Shown: positions 1-9,256 of the stretch, piece after piece
How positions within the stretch are numbered: position 1 is the first letter of the stretch
Layout: every line of letters starts with the position of its first letter
Assembly: GCF_001889525.1 (NCBI RefSeq)
Contig: NZ_CP018192.1
Coordinates: 966,501-1,030,500, forward strand
Source: Granulibacter bethesdensis
Lineage (GTDB): Bacteria; Pseudomonadota; Alphaproteobacteria; Acetobacterales; Acetobacteraceae
Reading direction: 5' to 3'
DNA length: 64,000 nt
The notes under the pieces: generated by a model
What the model saw: only the letters and a program-made list of their open reading frames with translations
Told to the model about the DNA's origin: nothing
Database searches by the model: none
Program-made: the position numbers and the translations under genes

Positions 1-189
1 GGAGACCGTACCTTCGCCCCGATTCTGGCGCGGGCAGCTCTGGCCGTCGGGGTTGCCTCAGTGTTCATCGAATGTCATCCCGATCCGGATCGGGCACCGA
101 GCGATGGTCCGAATATGATCCCGCTTGACCAGATGGAGGAAACCCTCCGCCGGTTGAAGCAATTCGATGTGCTCGGTAAGGCTGGCTGA
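1..189 (+). CDS. kdsA: KdsA, 3-deoxy-8-phosphooctulonate synthase (3' end only)
   Basis: This is the last 62 codons of a gene that starts before the window. The family condenses arabinose-5-phosphate with phosphoenolpyruvate to make Kdo-8-phosphate for the lipopolysaccharide inner core, in the cytosol. The visible tail matches the KdsA C-terminus: a run of alanines and valines leads into [20 protein letters not shown], the region that carries the conserved HPDP and SDGPN elements in KdsA. It ends with a short helix and TGA at 187-189. The creatininase-family gene follows after 40 bases on the same strand. The missing N-terminal part means the metal-binding class cannot be judged. Confidence 0.9.
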   Translation, partial: GDRTFAPILARAALAVGVASVFIECHPDPDRAPSDGPNMIPLDQMEETLRRLKQFDVLGKAG

Positions 190-229
190 AGCCAGAGCGT
201 ATGATCATCTAACGGGAGGGGAAACAAGC

Positions 230-1057
230 ATGACCGCCGATAAACCCCTCCGTTACTGGCAGGATATGAGCTGGCCCGAGATTGCCGCCCTCGATAAGGA
301 GGGCGCCATTGCTGTTCTGCCTGTTGCGGCGGTGGAACAGCACGGGCCGCATCTGCCCCTCTGGGTCGATGCAGCCATCAATGAGGGGCTTCTGAAGCTT
401 GCTCTCGATCGCGTGCCTGACGACATGCAGGTGTTGGCACTGCCGATGCAGGCCGTGGGATGGAGTGAAGAGCATATTGCTTTTCCGGGTACGCTGACCC
501 TCTCTGCAGATACGCTGTTGGCTGTATTGCGTGATCTGGGGGGCAGTGTGGCGCGTGCCGGATTCAGGCGTCTGGTGCTTCTGAATTCCCATGGCGGGCA
601 GCCGCAGATTCTCGATATCGTGGCGCGGGAGCTTCGTATCCGTTTCGGCATGTTCGTCACGGTGTGTGGCTGGACCAAGCTCGGGGTGCCGGACGGTCTA
701 TTCTCGCCGCTGGAACGGTCGACGGGCATTCATGGGGGGGCGCTGGAAACATCTCTGATGATGCATCTGCGGCCCGATCAATTGCGCCTGTCACGGATCG
801 ATGATTTCGTGCCGGCGCATCGCGATGATTCTCATCAGCATCTTTCGGCGACAGGACGGATTCCCTATGCTTGGACGGCGCAGGATCTGAATCCCGGCGG
901 AGCATGCGGGGATGCCAGAGCGGCCAGTGCAGAGAAGGGACATATTCTGGCCGAGCATCTGGCCAGCCAGTTCGTCAGCCTGCTCCATGAGATTGAAAAA
1001 TTCGATCTGGCCCGGTTGCAGGAGGCGATTGATTCATCGCTTGTAAAACGACAGTGA
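230..1057 (+). CDS. Creatininase-family metal-dependent amidohydrolase
   Basis: A 275-residue protein of the creatininase superfamily, cytosolic metal-dependent hydrolases of cyclic or linear amides. The metal-site motif VEQHGPHLP lies at residues 35-43 (Glu36, His38) with Asp47 following. NSHGGQ near residue 120 and HGGALETS near 170 supply the other expected ligands. The ATG at 230 is preceded by GGGAGGGG at a good distance; a longer reading frame upstream has no such site. The family includes creatinine amidohydrolase, FAPy deformylase and MftE-like peptidases, and nothing here separates them, so the substrate is unknown. It follows kdsA closely and may be cotranscribed with it. No mycofactocin or creatine genes are visible nearby. 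Confidence 0.85.
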   Translation: MTADKPLRYWQDMSWPEIAALDKEGAIAVLPVAAVEQHGPHLPLWVDAAINEGLLKLALDRVPDDMQVLALPMQAVGWSEEHIAFPGTLTLSADTLLAVLRDLGGSVARAGFRRLVLLNSHGGQPQILDIVARELRIRFGMFVTVCGWTKLGVPDGLFSPLERSTGIHGGALETSLMMHLRPDQLRLSRIDDFVPAHRDDSHQHLSATGRIPYAWTAQDLNPGGACGDARAASAEKGHILAEHLASQFVSLLHEIEKFDLARLQEAIDSSLVKRQ

Positions 1058-1063
1058 AACGAA

Positions 1064-1091
1064 ATCCGGGACAGGATGTTGTAACCCGGAT
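1064..1091 (+). terminator. Hairpin after the creatininase gene
   Basis: A perfect 7-bp stem ATCCGGG/CCCGGAT encloses a 14-base loop seven bases past the stop codon. There is no T tract after it, so it may be a weak terminator or a 3' end stabiliser. Confidence 0.4.
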
Positions 1092-1132
1092 CAGCCTGAC
1101 CAGGGCGACAACATCAGGACAGGATTCAGACG

Positions 1133-1573
1133 ATGACGCTGATTGATAGGAACGGCTTCGACAGGGCGGGCCGGTTCATGAATTTCAGTCGGCGAATAGC
1201 GGGCATTCTGAGCGTGGCGATATTATTGTTGCTGACAGCCTGTTTCCATCATCCGGCGCAGAATTACTTCATATTCTTTGCCCCGGATGCATCTCAACCG
1301 AAAGCGGACAGCCTGCCGATTTTGAAAGTGGCGGTGACCTACGCCAAGGATCATCCCGATCAGAATATCATTGTGGTCGGTTATACGGACCCTGTCGGCT
1401 CGGCCAAGGATAATCATGATTTGTCGGAAGAGCGTGCCGACACCATTCGCAAGGATCTGATCAAGGCCGGTATTCCGCAGGCCCGGATCACAGCGCGAGG
1501 TCATGGACAGACCCAGCCGGAATGGAACAATCAGGAAAGCCGTCGTGTCGAGATCAGATTCGAGCACCCCTGA
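1133..1573 (+). CDS. OmpA-domain lipoprotein
   Basis: A 146-residue small lipoprotein, or 131 residues if the ATG at 1178 is used. A basic start and a hydrophobic stretch end in the lipobox-like LLTAC at residues 33-37, which predicts lipidation and an outer-membrane location. The rest is one OmpA/Pal-type peptidoglycan-binding domain with GYTDPVGS near residue 83, LSEERAD near 97 and the closing SRRVEIRF. The Asp and Arg expected to hold diaminopimelate (TD and ERAD) are present. The segment just before SRRVEI is shorter than in classic OmpA. Neither start has a strong ribosome binding site. A more diverged relative lies at 52076-52474. It probably helps tether the envelope to peptidoglycan. 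Confidence 0.82.
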   Translation: MTLIDRNGFDRAGRFMNFSRRIAGILSVAILLLLTACFHHPAQNYFIFFAPDASQPKADSLPILKVAVTYAKDHPDQNIIVVGYTDPVGSAKDNHDLSEERADTIRKDLIKAGIPQARITARGHGQTQPEWNNQESRRVEIRFEHP

Positions 1574-1588
1574 TGAGGAGACTGGATC

Positions 1589-2080
1589 ATGAAACAGTCT
1601 TCTGGCGCAGTTCTGTTTGTCTGTCTGGGTAATATATGCCGTTCTCCATTGGCAGAGGCTGCTTTTCGGAGGGAGGTGAAGCATACCGGCCTGACGGTAG
1701 ATATTGATTCTGCCGGGACGGGAGGTTGGCACGCGGGAGACCCCCCTGATCCCCGTGCGCAGACCATAGCGTGGCGCCATGGAGTGGATATTTCAGACTA
1801 TCGGGCGAGACAGATCAGTGCGGAAGATTTTAATCGTTTCACGCATATCATCGCATTGGACCGCGACAATCTGGCGGCCTTACGCCGTTTGCGCCCGAAG
1901 GACTGCTTAGCTTCCCTCAGCCTGCTTTTGGATGAAGTGCCTGGACGGGAGGGACAGTCAGTTGCCGACCCGTATTATGGCGACCTGAAAGATTTCGAGG
2001 TTACCTGGGCCGATGTATCGGCGGGCGCATCGAGTTTGGCACTGCGCCTGTTGCGGGGGCGGAATACACCATCCGACTAA
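1589..2080 (+). CDS. Low-molecular-weight protein-tyrosine phosphatase
   Basis: A 163-residue cytosolic phosphatase of the LMW-PTP family, which removes phosphate from tyrosine through a cysteinyl-phosphate intermediate. The P-loop CLGNICRS spans residues 12-19, with nucleophile Cys12 and Arg18 in the CX5R signature, close to the N-terminus as usual. The general acid loop DPYYG begins at Asp127. Length and domain order are typical. The gene starts 15 bases after the OmpA lipoprotein gene, so the two may share a transcript. It overlaps the convergent gene downstream by four bases at the stop codons. Relatives often act on exopolysaccharide tyrosine kinases, but none is visible here, so its target is unknown. 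Confidence 0.9.
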   Translation: MKQSSGAVLFVCLGNICRSPLAEAAFRREVKHTGLTVDIDSAGTGGWHAGDPPDPRAQTIAWRHGVDISDYRARQISAEDFNRFTHIIALDRDNLAALRRLRPKDCLASLSLLLDEVPGREGQSVADPYYGDLKDFEVTWADVSAGASSLALRLLRGRNTPSD

Positions 2081-2586
2081 GGGGCGCTTTCACAGTCTTC
2101 TATACCTGCTCCAAAGGTGACGGGGCCAAGTCCGTTGCTCTGTGATCTGCAACCGGTAGTGGCATTGTTTTTCCCCGGACCAATTGAGGCCGAGGAATTG
2201 CTTCCGGCCAATGCGGCTGAGGAAGAGGGGAGCATGGCAGGCTGGTTGTTTGCCGTGCTGCCGCCATTATTCATAGCCGCGGGATAGGCAGCCGGGTTTG
2301 TATTCGTCATCACGGCGCTGCCTTCTGCCGGGCGTGCAGCGGTATCGTCCGTGGCGCGATTCACGGCACTGGTTGCAGGACGGCTGGCTGTTTCAGTGGT
2401 CGGGCTACCCTGTTGCACAGTGGTTTGTGCCGCAGTCTGGGGAGACGAACTTTGGACAGATGAGGGAGTGGCTGTCTGGGCCGGGCACGGTAAGGACAGA
2501 AGGATGCCTGCCAGAAAAGCCGGAATGGAAACAAACAGGGCGGTGCTGATCCCCCTGTCCCGGGGATAATGTCTCAGTCTGCTCAT
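2077..2586 (-). CDS. Secreted low-complexity Ser/Thr/Ala/Gln-rich protein
   Basis: I do not recognise this 169-residue protein. A basic N-terminus and a hydrophobic segment from about residue 15 to 33 end at PCPAQ, which looks like a signal peptide with a cleavage site. The remainder is dominated by Ser, Thr, Ala, Gln and Asn with no domain I can name; two Cys lie near the C-terminus. I chose the ATG at 2586 because AGGAAG lies seven bases upstream; an in-frame start at 2631 would overlap recG. The gene follows recG on the same strand and is tail-to-tail with the phosphatase gene. It could be a disordered envelope protein or linker. Confidence 0.55.
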   Translation of the reverse strand: MSRLRHYPRDRGISTALFVSIPAFLAGILLSLPCPAQTATPSSVQSSSPQTAAQTTVQQGSPTTETASRPATSAVNRATDDTAARPAEGSAVMTNTNPAAYPAAMNNGGSTANNQPAMLPSSSAALAGSNSSASIGPGKNNATTGCRSQSNGLGPVTFGAGIEDCESAP

Positions 2587-2627
2587 AGTCTGCCTTCCTG
2601 TTTTAGATGGGCCGTGAGAAGAACGGC

Positions 2628-4685
2628 TCAACCGGCATCTAGATTGCGCAGGGCGTCTCCCCGGCCGAACAGACGCAGCAGCGAGCGTGCCGCCAGTCCA
2701 CGAGGGCCGGTCAGGCCGGGGTCCTGATCCAGCAGATAGGCCGCATCCCGGCTGGCGATGCGCAACAGCCCTGCATGGCGGTCCGTATCCGCCAGCCGCC
2801 AGGAGGGCAGGCCCGATTGTCGCTTCCCGAGCAGATCGCCACCTCCCCGCAGCCGGAAATCCTCATCGGCGATCAGGAAGCCATCTTCCGTATCCCGCAG
2901 TAATGTCAGACGACGGCGCGCGGTTTCGTTCATGCCGTCTTCGTGCAACAGCAGGCAGAAACTGGCCGCGGCACCACGGCCGACCCGCCCGCGCAGCTGA
3001 TGCAGCTGCGCCAGTCCGAACCGCTCGGCATGCTCTACCACCATGATGCTGGCTTCCGGTACGTCCACGCCGACTTCCACCACAGTCGTTGCCACCAGCA
3101 GGCTGGTGCGGCCCGCGGCGAACTCGGCAAGGGCAGATTCGCGCTCGGCGCTGTCCTGTTGGCCATGCGCCAGCCCGACCTTATCGCCGAACCGGGCACG
3201 CAGCGCGGCAAAACGCTCCTCTGCCGCTGCCAGGTCGCTGACGGCACTCTCGCTGACCAGTGGACAGACCCAGTAGACACGGTCGCCCTTGTCCAGTGCC
3301 CGACCGATACCATCAATGACGGCGTCCAGTTTGCTCAGAGGGTGCAGGGTGGTGCGGATGGGTTGGCGTCCGGCCGGTTTTTCAGTCAGGCGGCTGACAT
3401 CCATCTCGCCCCATTGTGTCAGCAGCAAGGTGCGGGGGATCGGGGTGGCGGTCATCACCAGCACATCGGTCCGGCTGCCTTTGCTGCCCAGCATGCCGCG
3501 TTGCTCGACCCCGAAGCGATGCTGCTCGTCAATCACGGCGAGGCCGAGATCCCGATAATGCACACTGTCCTGAAACAGCGCATGGGTGCCGACGATGATC
3601 TTGATGCGCCCGGCCTGGATGCCCAGCAGCAGATTACGTCTTGCCACCCCTTTGACCGAGCCGGTGAGCAATCCGACCTGCACGGGGGAAAGTTTCGACA
3701 GGGTGCGGTAATGCTGTTGCGCCAGTAATTCCGTGGGCGCCATCATGGCTGCCTGTGTACCCGCCTCCACTGCACGCAGCATCGCCATCAGCGCTACCAG
3801 CGTTTTGCCGGCGCCGACATCGCCCTGCAACAGCCGCAACATGCGCCTTGGGGCCGTCATATCGCCGTCAATTTCCGACAGGGCCTGAAGCTGGGAGCCG
3901 GTCATCGGCTTGCCGAACCGGATGAGAGCTTCTTCCCGCAAGGTATTGTCGCCGGAGAGAGACCGGCCCGGGCGCTGTCGCTCGCGGCGTTTCATCCATG
4001 CCATGGCCAGCTGATGGGCAAGCAATTCGTCATAGGCCAGACGGTCATGCGGGGACTGATCCGGTATCTGCTCCGGCTGATGCAGTGCATGCAGCGCGGC
4101 ACCGAAACAGGGCCAGGATTTTTTCGCCAGCAGATGCGGATCAATCCATTCCGGAAAATCGGGCAGGCAGCCGAGTGCTTCTTTCAGCGTACGCCGTATC
4201 TGGCCCGGAAACAGTCCGGCAGTAAGCGGCCAGACCGGCTCGATAGCTGGAATGGTGTCCATCTGGGTGATAGGGACGATATGGTCAGGATGGGGAAAGG
4301 TGATTTTTTCACCAAACCTGTCGGTCTTGCCAGAAACTGCGACCTGGGTACCGATCGGCAACCGATCCAACCGGGCGCGGCTGAAGAACACGATATCTGC
4401 CTCGCATCCCTCCCGGTCCATGACTTTCACACGCCATGGCTGGCGTCTGGTAGCCGGAGCATGATGCGCCATGACGTCCAGCGCGATCGTAACCACTATG
4501 CCGGGCTGAGCTTCCCGCAAAGCACTGATGGCGGTACGACGGGTGAACCCATCCGGTAAGTGAAACAGAAGATCCAGCACGCGTGGACCGCCGCAGGCTT
4601 TCTCCAGCAGTGGGGCAAGAGTCGGACCAATGCCGGGTAGGGAGGTCAACGGAGCGAACAAGGTGGAAAAAGGATCGCTCTCCAC
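2628..4685 (-). CDS. recG: ATP-dependent DNA helicase RecG
   Basis: A 685-residue helicase that remodels stalled replication forks and branch-migrates Holliday junctions. The N-terminal wedge and OB region covers about residues 60-170. Walker A GDVGAGKT is at 288-295 and the motif II box DEQHRFG at 387-393. A TATPIPRTL motif follows near 415, and the second RecA-like domain has QLRGRVGRG near 560. Length is normal for the family. It is divergent from sdhE and mfd, an arrangement common in Alphaproteobacteria. The start ATG at 4685 gives the expected N-terminus with an HhH-like LTSLPGIGPTLAPLL. It ends just before the secreted low-complexity gene. Confidence 0.97.
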   Translation of the reverse strand: MESDPFSTLFAPLTSLPGIGPTLAPLLEKACGGPRVLDLLFHLPDGFTRRTAISALREAQPGIVVTIALDVMAHHAPATRRQPWRVKVMDREGCEADIVFFSRARLDRLPIGTQVAVSGKTDRFGEKITFPHPDHIVPITQMDTIPAIEPVWPLTAGLFPGQIRRTLKEALGCLPDFPEWIDPHLLAKKSWPCFGAALHALHQPEQIPDQSPHDRLAYDELLAHQLAMAWMKRRERQRPGRSLSGDNTLREEALIRFGKPMTGSQLQALSEIDGDMTAPRRMLRLLQGDVGAGKTLVALMAMLRAVEAGTQAAMMAPTELLAQQHYRTLSKLSPVQVGLLTGSVKGVARRNLLLGIQAGRIKIIVGTHALFQDSVHYRDLGLAVIDEQHRFGVEQRGMLGSKGSRTDVLVMTATPIPRTLLLTQWGEMDVSRLTEKPAGRQPIRTTLHPLSKLDAVIDGIGRALDKGDRVYWVCPLVSESAVSDLAAAEERFAALRARFGDKVGLAHGQQDSAERESALAEFAAGRTSLLVATTVVEVGVDVPEASIMVVEHAERFGLAQLHQLRGRVGRGAAASFCLLLHEDGMNETARRRLTLLRDTEDGFLIADEDFRLRGGGDLLGKRQSGLPSWRLADTDRHAGLLRIASRDAAYLLDQDPGLTGPRGLAARSLLRLFGRGDALRNLDAG

Positions 4686-4800
4686 CGGTGCGTGATCTCC
4701 CTGATGTGAACCGGTATTTTACACTGAATCGCAGATCATGACCGGATCGTGGATATGGCGGGCTGACAAAACGGCCCATGCGGTTATATGAACCGGCCTG

Positions 4801-5100
4801 ATGGTCCATGAAACCCCCCTTTCCGATCTTTCCCCTGTTCCTGATCCCGCTCTGGAATCTCGACGCCGTCGTTTGCTGTTTCGTGCCACGCATCGTGGCA
4901 CGCATGAGAACGACATTCTGATTGGCGGCTATGTTGCGGCCCGTCTGGAACAGTTTTCTGAAGCCGAGCTGGATGCGCTGGAGGCAATTATGGATCTGCC
5001 CGATCCTGACCTCGCGGACTGGCTGACCGGGCGCAGGCCGATCCCGCTGGATCATGACACCTCTTTGCTCCGTGCGATGAAGGACGCCGCCGGACGTTGA
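4801..5100 (+). CDS. sdhE: SdhE, succinate dehydrogenase flavinylation factor
   Basis: A 99-residue cytosolic protein of the SdhE/SDH5 family, which helps attach FAD covalently to the flavoprotein subunit of succinate dehydrogenase. The family hallmark RGxxE is present as RGTHE at residues 32-36, preceded by RRRRLLFRATH and followed by NDILIGGYV, and an acidic helical C-terminus completes the small five-helix fold. The gene starts 115 bases from the divergent recG start and ends 13 bases before mfd, so it is probably cotranscribed with mfd. No sdh genes occur in the window. The ribosome binding site at the ATG is weak. Confidence 0.9.
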   Translation: MVHETPLSDLSPVPDPALESRRRRLLFRATHRGTHENDILIGGYVAARLEQFSEAELDALEAIMDLPDPDLADWLTGRRPIPLDHDTSLLRAMKDAAGR

Positions 5101-5113
5101 ACGGAGACCCGCG

Positions 5114-8100
5114 ATGCTGACAGTTTACGGTGCTCCCGAGGGTTGGGATGCGGTTCTGATCAATCGTCGCCGTCAGGAGACGGGGGGGACTATCGTGCAT
5201 GTGGCGCGGGATGATGCCCGTGTGGCGCGTCTGGCCGAGGCGCTGCGGTTTTTTGCGCCAAAGGTCGAGGTGCTGACTTTCCCCGCTTGGGATTGTCTGC
5301 CGTACGATCGTGTTTCCCCTAATCCGGAGCTGGTCAGCGAACGTGTTGCCACGCTGGCGCGGTTGGCGGAGACGCCTGATTCTCCACGAATCGTGCTGAC
5401 GACATTCAATGCGCTGGTGCAGCGGGTGCCGCCACAGGCCCAGTTTCATGGCACAGGGCTTGATCTTGGGGTGGGCGATCTGGCTGACCCGGATGAGATG
5501 GCGCGGTTTTTGGATCAGCACGGCTATGTGCGCGCCGGCACGGTCATGGAGGCAGGGGAATATGCGCTGCGGGGCGGGATCATCGATATTTTCCCCTCCG
5601 GTGAGGGGGAGCCGATCAGGCTCGACCTGTTTGGTGACCAGATTGAAAGCATCCGCCACTTCGACCCTACTACCCAGCGTAGCGGTGAGGCAGTGGAGCG
5701 GCTGGTGTTGCGCCCGGTCAGTGAAATTCCGCTCGACAAGGACAGTATCACCCGTTTTCGCACTGCATGGCGGGAGGTGTTTGGTCAGGACGCGGCGCAG
5801 GACCCGATCTATCTGAGTATTTCCGACGGGCGGCGTCATGCCGGTATGGAGCATTGGGCGCCGCTGTTTCACGAAAGCATGGAAACCCTGCTGGACTATG
5901 TGCCCGGCGCGGTGGTGAGTCTGGACCATCAGGGCGAGGATGTTCTGCAATCCCGTCTTGAGATGATCGAGGATCATTTTCATGCACGTCATGCCCCGGT
6001 GCGGGAGGGTGAAACACCCTATCGGGCCTTGTCACCGGAGCGGTTGTATCTGACCCGTGACGAGTGGGATGCGGCGATCAATCCGCGTCAGCCGGTGATT
6101 TTTTCCGTGTTCGACCGGCCGGATGGAGCACAGGGCGTGGATGGTGGTGGCCGCCCCGGTGCGCTCTTCGCGAAAACAGCCGCGACCGAAGGCGGCAATT
6201 CCTTTCAGCAATTGCGGGATGCATCCCAGCAATGGGCGAAAGATGGCCGGAGACTGATTGTTGCCGCATGGTCGCGCGGCTCCCGCGAGAGGCTGATGCA
6301 TCTGCTGCGTGAGAACGGCATGAAGGCAGAGACCGCCGGAACGTTCGAGGGCGCGCGCAACCTGCCCTTCGATACGGCGGCGATGGTGGTGCTGGGGCTG
6401 GAACGCGGATTTCTGGCCGAGAAAATTGGTGTGGTCAGCGAACAGGATCTGTTGGGTGAGCGTATCGCCCGTCCCCCGCGCAAGCGCAAAAGAGCCGACC
6501 AGTTTATCGCCGAGGCCACCGAAATCGCCGAGGGTGATCTGGTGGTGCATCAGGATCACGGCATTGGTCGCTATGACGGGCTGGTGACGCTGACGGTCAG
6601 TGGTGCGCCGCATGACTGTCTGCGCCTGCTGTATGACGGCAACGACAAGCTGTTCCTGCCGGTCGAGAATATCGAGATGCTGTCCCGCTTCGGTGCGGAA
6701 ACGGCGGGTGTGGCGCTGGACAAGCTCGGCGGCGTCAGCTGGCAGAGCCGCAAGGCGAAGATGAAGCAGCGTATCCGCGATATGGCTGGAGAGCTGATCC
6801 GGATCGCCGCGGAGCGCAAGGTGCGCGAAGCACCGATGTTGACCCCGCAGGAAGGCGCGTGGGACGAATTCTGCGCCCGTTTTCCCTTTGCAGAGACGGA
6901 GGATCAGGCGCGTGCCATTGCCGATGTACTGGAGGATATGGCCTCTGGTCGTCCGATGGATCGCCTGATCTGCGGCGATGTCGGGTTCGGCAAGACCGAG
7001 GTCGCCTTGCGGGCGGCTTTCGTGGCGGCGATGACGGGCGCACAGGTGGCGGTGGTGGTGCCGACCACCCTGTTGGCGCGGCAGCATTACCGGACTTTCG
7101 CCAAACGGTTCGAAGGACTGCCGGTGACGGTTGCACAGCTCTCCCGCATGGTCACGGCCAAGGAAGCCAGCCGGGTGCGGGCGGGGCTGGCGGATGGCTC
7201 GGTGAATATTGTGGTTGGCACGCATGCGCTGCTGGCCAAGACGGTGCAGTTTGCCGATCTCGGTCTGGTGATCGTGGATGAGGAGCAGCATTTCGGGGTC
7301 TCCCACAAGGAGAAGCTGAAGGCGTTGCGGGCCGATGTGCATGTGCTGACGCTGACGGCAACGCCGATCCCGCGCACGCTTCAGCTCAGCCTGTCCGGGG
7401 TGCGGGAGATGAGCCTGATTGCGACACCGCCCGTTGATCGTCTGGCGGTGCGCACTTTCATCATGCCATTCGACAGCGTGGTGGTCAGGGAGGCGATCCA
7501 GCGCGAGCGTTTCCGGGGTGGTCAGGTTTTCTGTGTCTGCCCGCGTCTGGAAGATCTGGGTCGTATGGCGGAACGTCTGGCAGAGATCGTGCCGGAGGCG
7601 AAGCTGATCACCGCGCATGGTCAGTTGGCCCCCACCGAGCTTGAGCGGGTGATGACCGAATTCGGTGACGGCAAGCATGATATTCTGCTGGCGACGAATA
7701 TTGTTGAAAGCGGGCTGGATATGCCTGCGGTGAACACGATCATCATTCATCGTGCCGATATGTTCGGTCTGGGACAGCTTTATCAGCTGCGTGGACGGGT
7801 AGGGCGCGGTAAGCAGCGCGGCTATGCCTACCTGACCTGGCCACAGGCGCATCGTCTGTCGGTGGCGGCGGAAAAGCGGCTGGAAGTCATGCAGACGCTG
7901 GATACGCTGGGGGCGGGCTTTACTCTTGCCAGCCACGATCTGGATATTCGCGGTGCGGGTAATCTTCTGGGTGACGAACAGTCCGGCCATATCCGTGAGG
8001 TCGGGATCGAGCTTTATCAGCAAATGCTGGAAGATGCGGTGGCCGATATGCGCCATGCCAGCCATCGAGGGTCGGCGCGCGACTGGACGCCGAATATCGG

Positions 8101-8551
8101 TCTGGGCCTGCCTGTGCTGATCCCGGAGACCTATGTACGCGATTTGCCGGTGCGCCTTGGCCTGTATCGTCGCATCGGTGCGCTCGCATCGGATGCGGAG
8201 ACCGAAGCCATGGCGGCAGAACTGGTGGACCGGTTCGGCCCGATGCCGGAGGAGGTCGAAAACCTGCTTCAGGTGGTGTCGCTCAAACGGCAGTGCCGTC
8301 TGGCCGGGGTGGAGAAGCTGGAGGCCGGGCCGAAAGGCATGGTGGTACAGTTCCGGGGCAATCATTTTGCCAATCCGGCCGGTCTGATCGCCTGGCTTGC
8401 CAGTGTTCAGGGCCAAGGACAGGGCCTCAAATTGCGGCCTGATCACAAACTGGCGCTGGTCTACGAGATGACTGTGGCTGAGCGTGTGCAGGTTGCGAAA
8501 ACCCTGCTGGGCAATCTTGTTCGCTTGACGCAACAGGCGCAGGCGGCATGA
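5114..8551 (+). CDS. mfd: Transcription-repair coupling factor Mfd
   Basis: A 1145-residue ATP-dependent translocase that releases RNA polymerase stalled at DNA lesions and recruits UvrA. The UvrB-like N-terminal region covers about residues 1-340. The RNA polymerase interaction domain, of CarD type, begins around 470 with EGDLVVHQDHGIGRYDG. Walker A GDVGFGKT is near 621 and the DEEQH box near 721. RecG-like motifs RGRVGRG and the C-terminal TRCF domain complete the protein. Length matches the family. A GGAGA element precedes the ATG. It lies 13 bases after sdhE and 7 bases before the MOSC gene, suggesting one operon. Confidence 0.97.
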   Translation: MLTVYGAPEGWDAVLINRRRQETGGTIVHVARDDARVARLAEALRFFAPKVEVLTFPAWDCLPYDRVSPNPELVSERVATLARLAETPDSPRIVLTTFNALVQRVPPQAQFHGTGLDLGVGDLADPDEMARFLDQHGYVRAGTVMEAGEYALRGGIIDIFPSGEGEPIRLDLFGDQIESIRHFDPTTQRSGEAVERLVLRPVSEIPLDKDSITRFRTAWREVFGQDAAQDPIYLSISDGRRHAGMEHWAPLFHESMETLLDYVPGAVVSLDHQGEDVLQSRLEMIEDHFHARHAPVREGETPYRALSPERLYLTRDEWDAAINPRQPVIFSVFDRPDGAQGVDGGGRPGALFAKTAATEGGNSFQQLRDASQQWAKDGRRLIVAAWSRGSRERLMHLLRENGMKAETAGTFEGARNLPFDTAAMVVLGLERGFLAEKIGVVSEQDLLGERIARPPRKRKRADQFIAEATEIAEGDLVVHQDHGIGRYDGLVTLTVSGAPHDCLRLLYDGNDKLFLPVENIEMLSRFGAETAGVALDKLGGVSWQSRKAKMKQRIRDMAGELIRIAAERKVREAPMLTPQEGAWDEFCARFPFAETEDQARAIADVLEDMASGRPMDRLICGDVGFGKTEVALRAAFVAAMTGAQVAVVVPTTLLARQHYRTFAKRFEGLPVTVAQLSRMVTAKEASRVRAGLADGSVNIVVGTHALLAKTVQFADLGLVIVDEEQHFGVSHKEKLKALRADVHVLTLTATPIPRTLQLSLSGVREMSLIATPPVDRLAVRTFIMPFDSVVVREAIQRERFRGGQVFCVCPRLEDLGRMAERLAEIVPEAKLITAHGQLAPTELERVMTEFGDGKHDILLATNIVESGLDMPAVNTIIIHRADMFGLGQLYQLRGRVGRGKQRGYAYLTWPQAHRLSVAAEKRLEVMQTLDTLGAGFTLASHDLDIRGAGNLLGDEQSGHIREVGIELYQQMLEDAVADMRHASHRGSARDWTPNIGLGLPVLIPETYVRDLPVRLGLYRRIGALASDAETEAMAAELVDRFGPMPEEVENLLQVVSLKRQCRLAGVEKLEAGPKGMVVQFRGNHFANPAGLIAWLASVQGQGQGLKLRPDHKLALVYEMTVAERVQVAKTLLGNLVRLTQQAQAA

Positions 8552-8558
8552 TCTGCGG

Positions 8559-9245
8559 ATGAAACATCTGAATGGCTCCCTGCTGCATGTTCTGATTGGA
8601 CGCTCTGCTCCATTGGGGGAGCGGCAGGTGCCGAGCGCGATCGACAAACGCCCGGTTGCGGGTGCCTTGCAGGCATATTGGAACGGGTTCGCTGAGGACG
8701 ATCAGGCGGATCGCCGCGTTCATGGTGGCCCCGACAAGGCGCTGCATCACTATCCGGTCGAGCATTATGCCATTTGGAGACAGGAAGAAGGGGAACACCC
8801 TTTGCTTCGTCCCGGCGGCTTTGGCGAGAACTTATCCTCCCTTGGGATCATGGAGGAGGATGTGGCGCTGGGGGATGTGTTCCGCCTTGGGGGTGCCTTG
8901 CTGGAGGTCTCGCAGTCGCGTCAGCCTTGCTGGAAGCTGAATGCACGCTTCGGCCTCAGAAAAATGGCGCTGCGTGTGCAGGAAACCGGGCGTACGGGCT
9001 GGTATTATCGGGTGCTGGAAGAAGGGACGATCCGTGCCGGGGATCGGTTCCAGCTTCTTGAGCGTCGCTCTCCTGCATGGACGCTGCGGCGCGTATGGAA
9101 CGTGCTGTATGTCGATTCGCTGAACCGGGATGAGCTGTCGGAGATGGCCGCGCTGCCGCATCTGCCGGAAGGCTGGCGACGCGCCGTGCTGCGCCGGCTG
9201 GAAGTCGGGGCAGTCGAGGACTGGTCATCCCGCCTGAATGGATGA
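8559..9245 (+). CDS. MOSC-domain protein, YiiM-like
   Basis: A 228-residue cytosolic protein of the MOSC family, sulfur-carrier domains related to molybdenum cofactor sulfurase. The conserved block PGGFGENL is at residues 85-92, followed by GDVFRLGGALLEV. The conserved Cys is in RQPCWKLNAR (Cys124), which also fits the YiiM branch. YiiM-type proteins reduce N-hydroxylated bases with molybdenum cofactor, but that role is only inferred here. It begins seven bases after mfd and is likely cotranscribed. It is convergent with the FMN-binding-fold gene, only 11 bases away, so the two share little or no terminator sequence. Confidence 0.85.
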   Translation: MKHLNGSLLHVLIGRSAPLGERQVPSAIDKRPVAGALQAYWNGFAEDDQADRRVHGGPDKALHHYPVEHYAIWRQEEGEHPLLRPGGFGENLSSLGIMEEDVALGDVFRLGGALLEVSQSRQPCWKLNARFGLRKMALRVQETGRTGWYYRVLEEGTIRAGDRFQLLERRSPAWTLRRVWNVLYVDSLNRDELSEMAALPHLPEGWRRAVLRRLEVGAVEDWSSRLNG

Positions 9246-9256
9246 ATTGTTTATCT

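Noticed and set aside
6032-8647. An 871-codon open frame on the minus strand opposite mfd
   Set aside because: It lies antisense to an intact, well-recognised mfd, has His/Gln/Arg-rich composition typical of reverse-frame reading of high-GC genes, and shows no domain.
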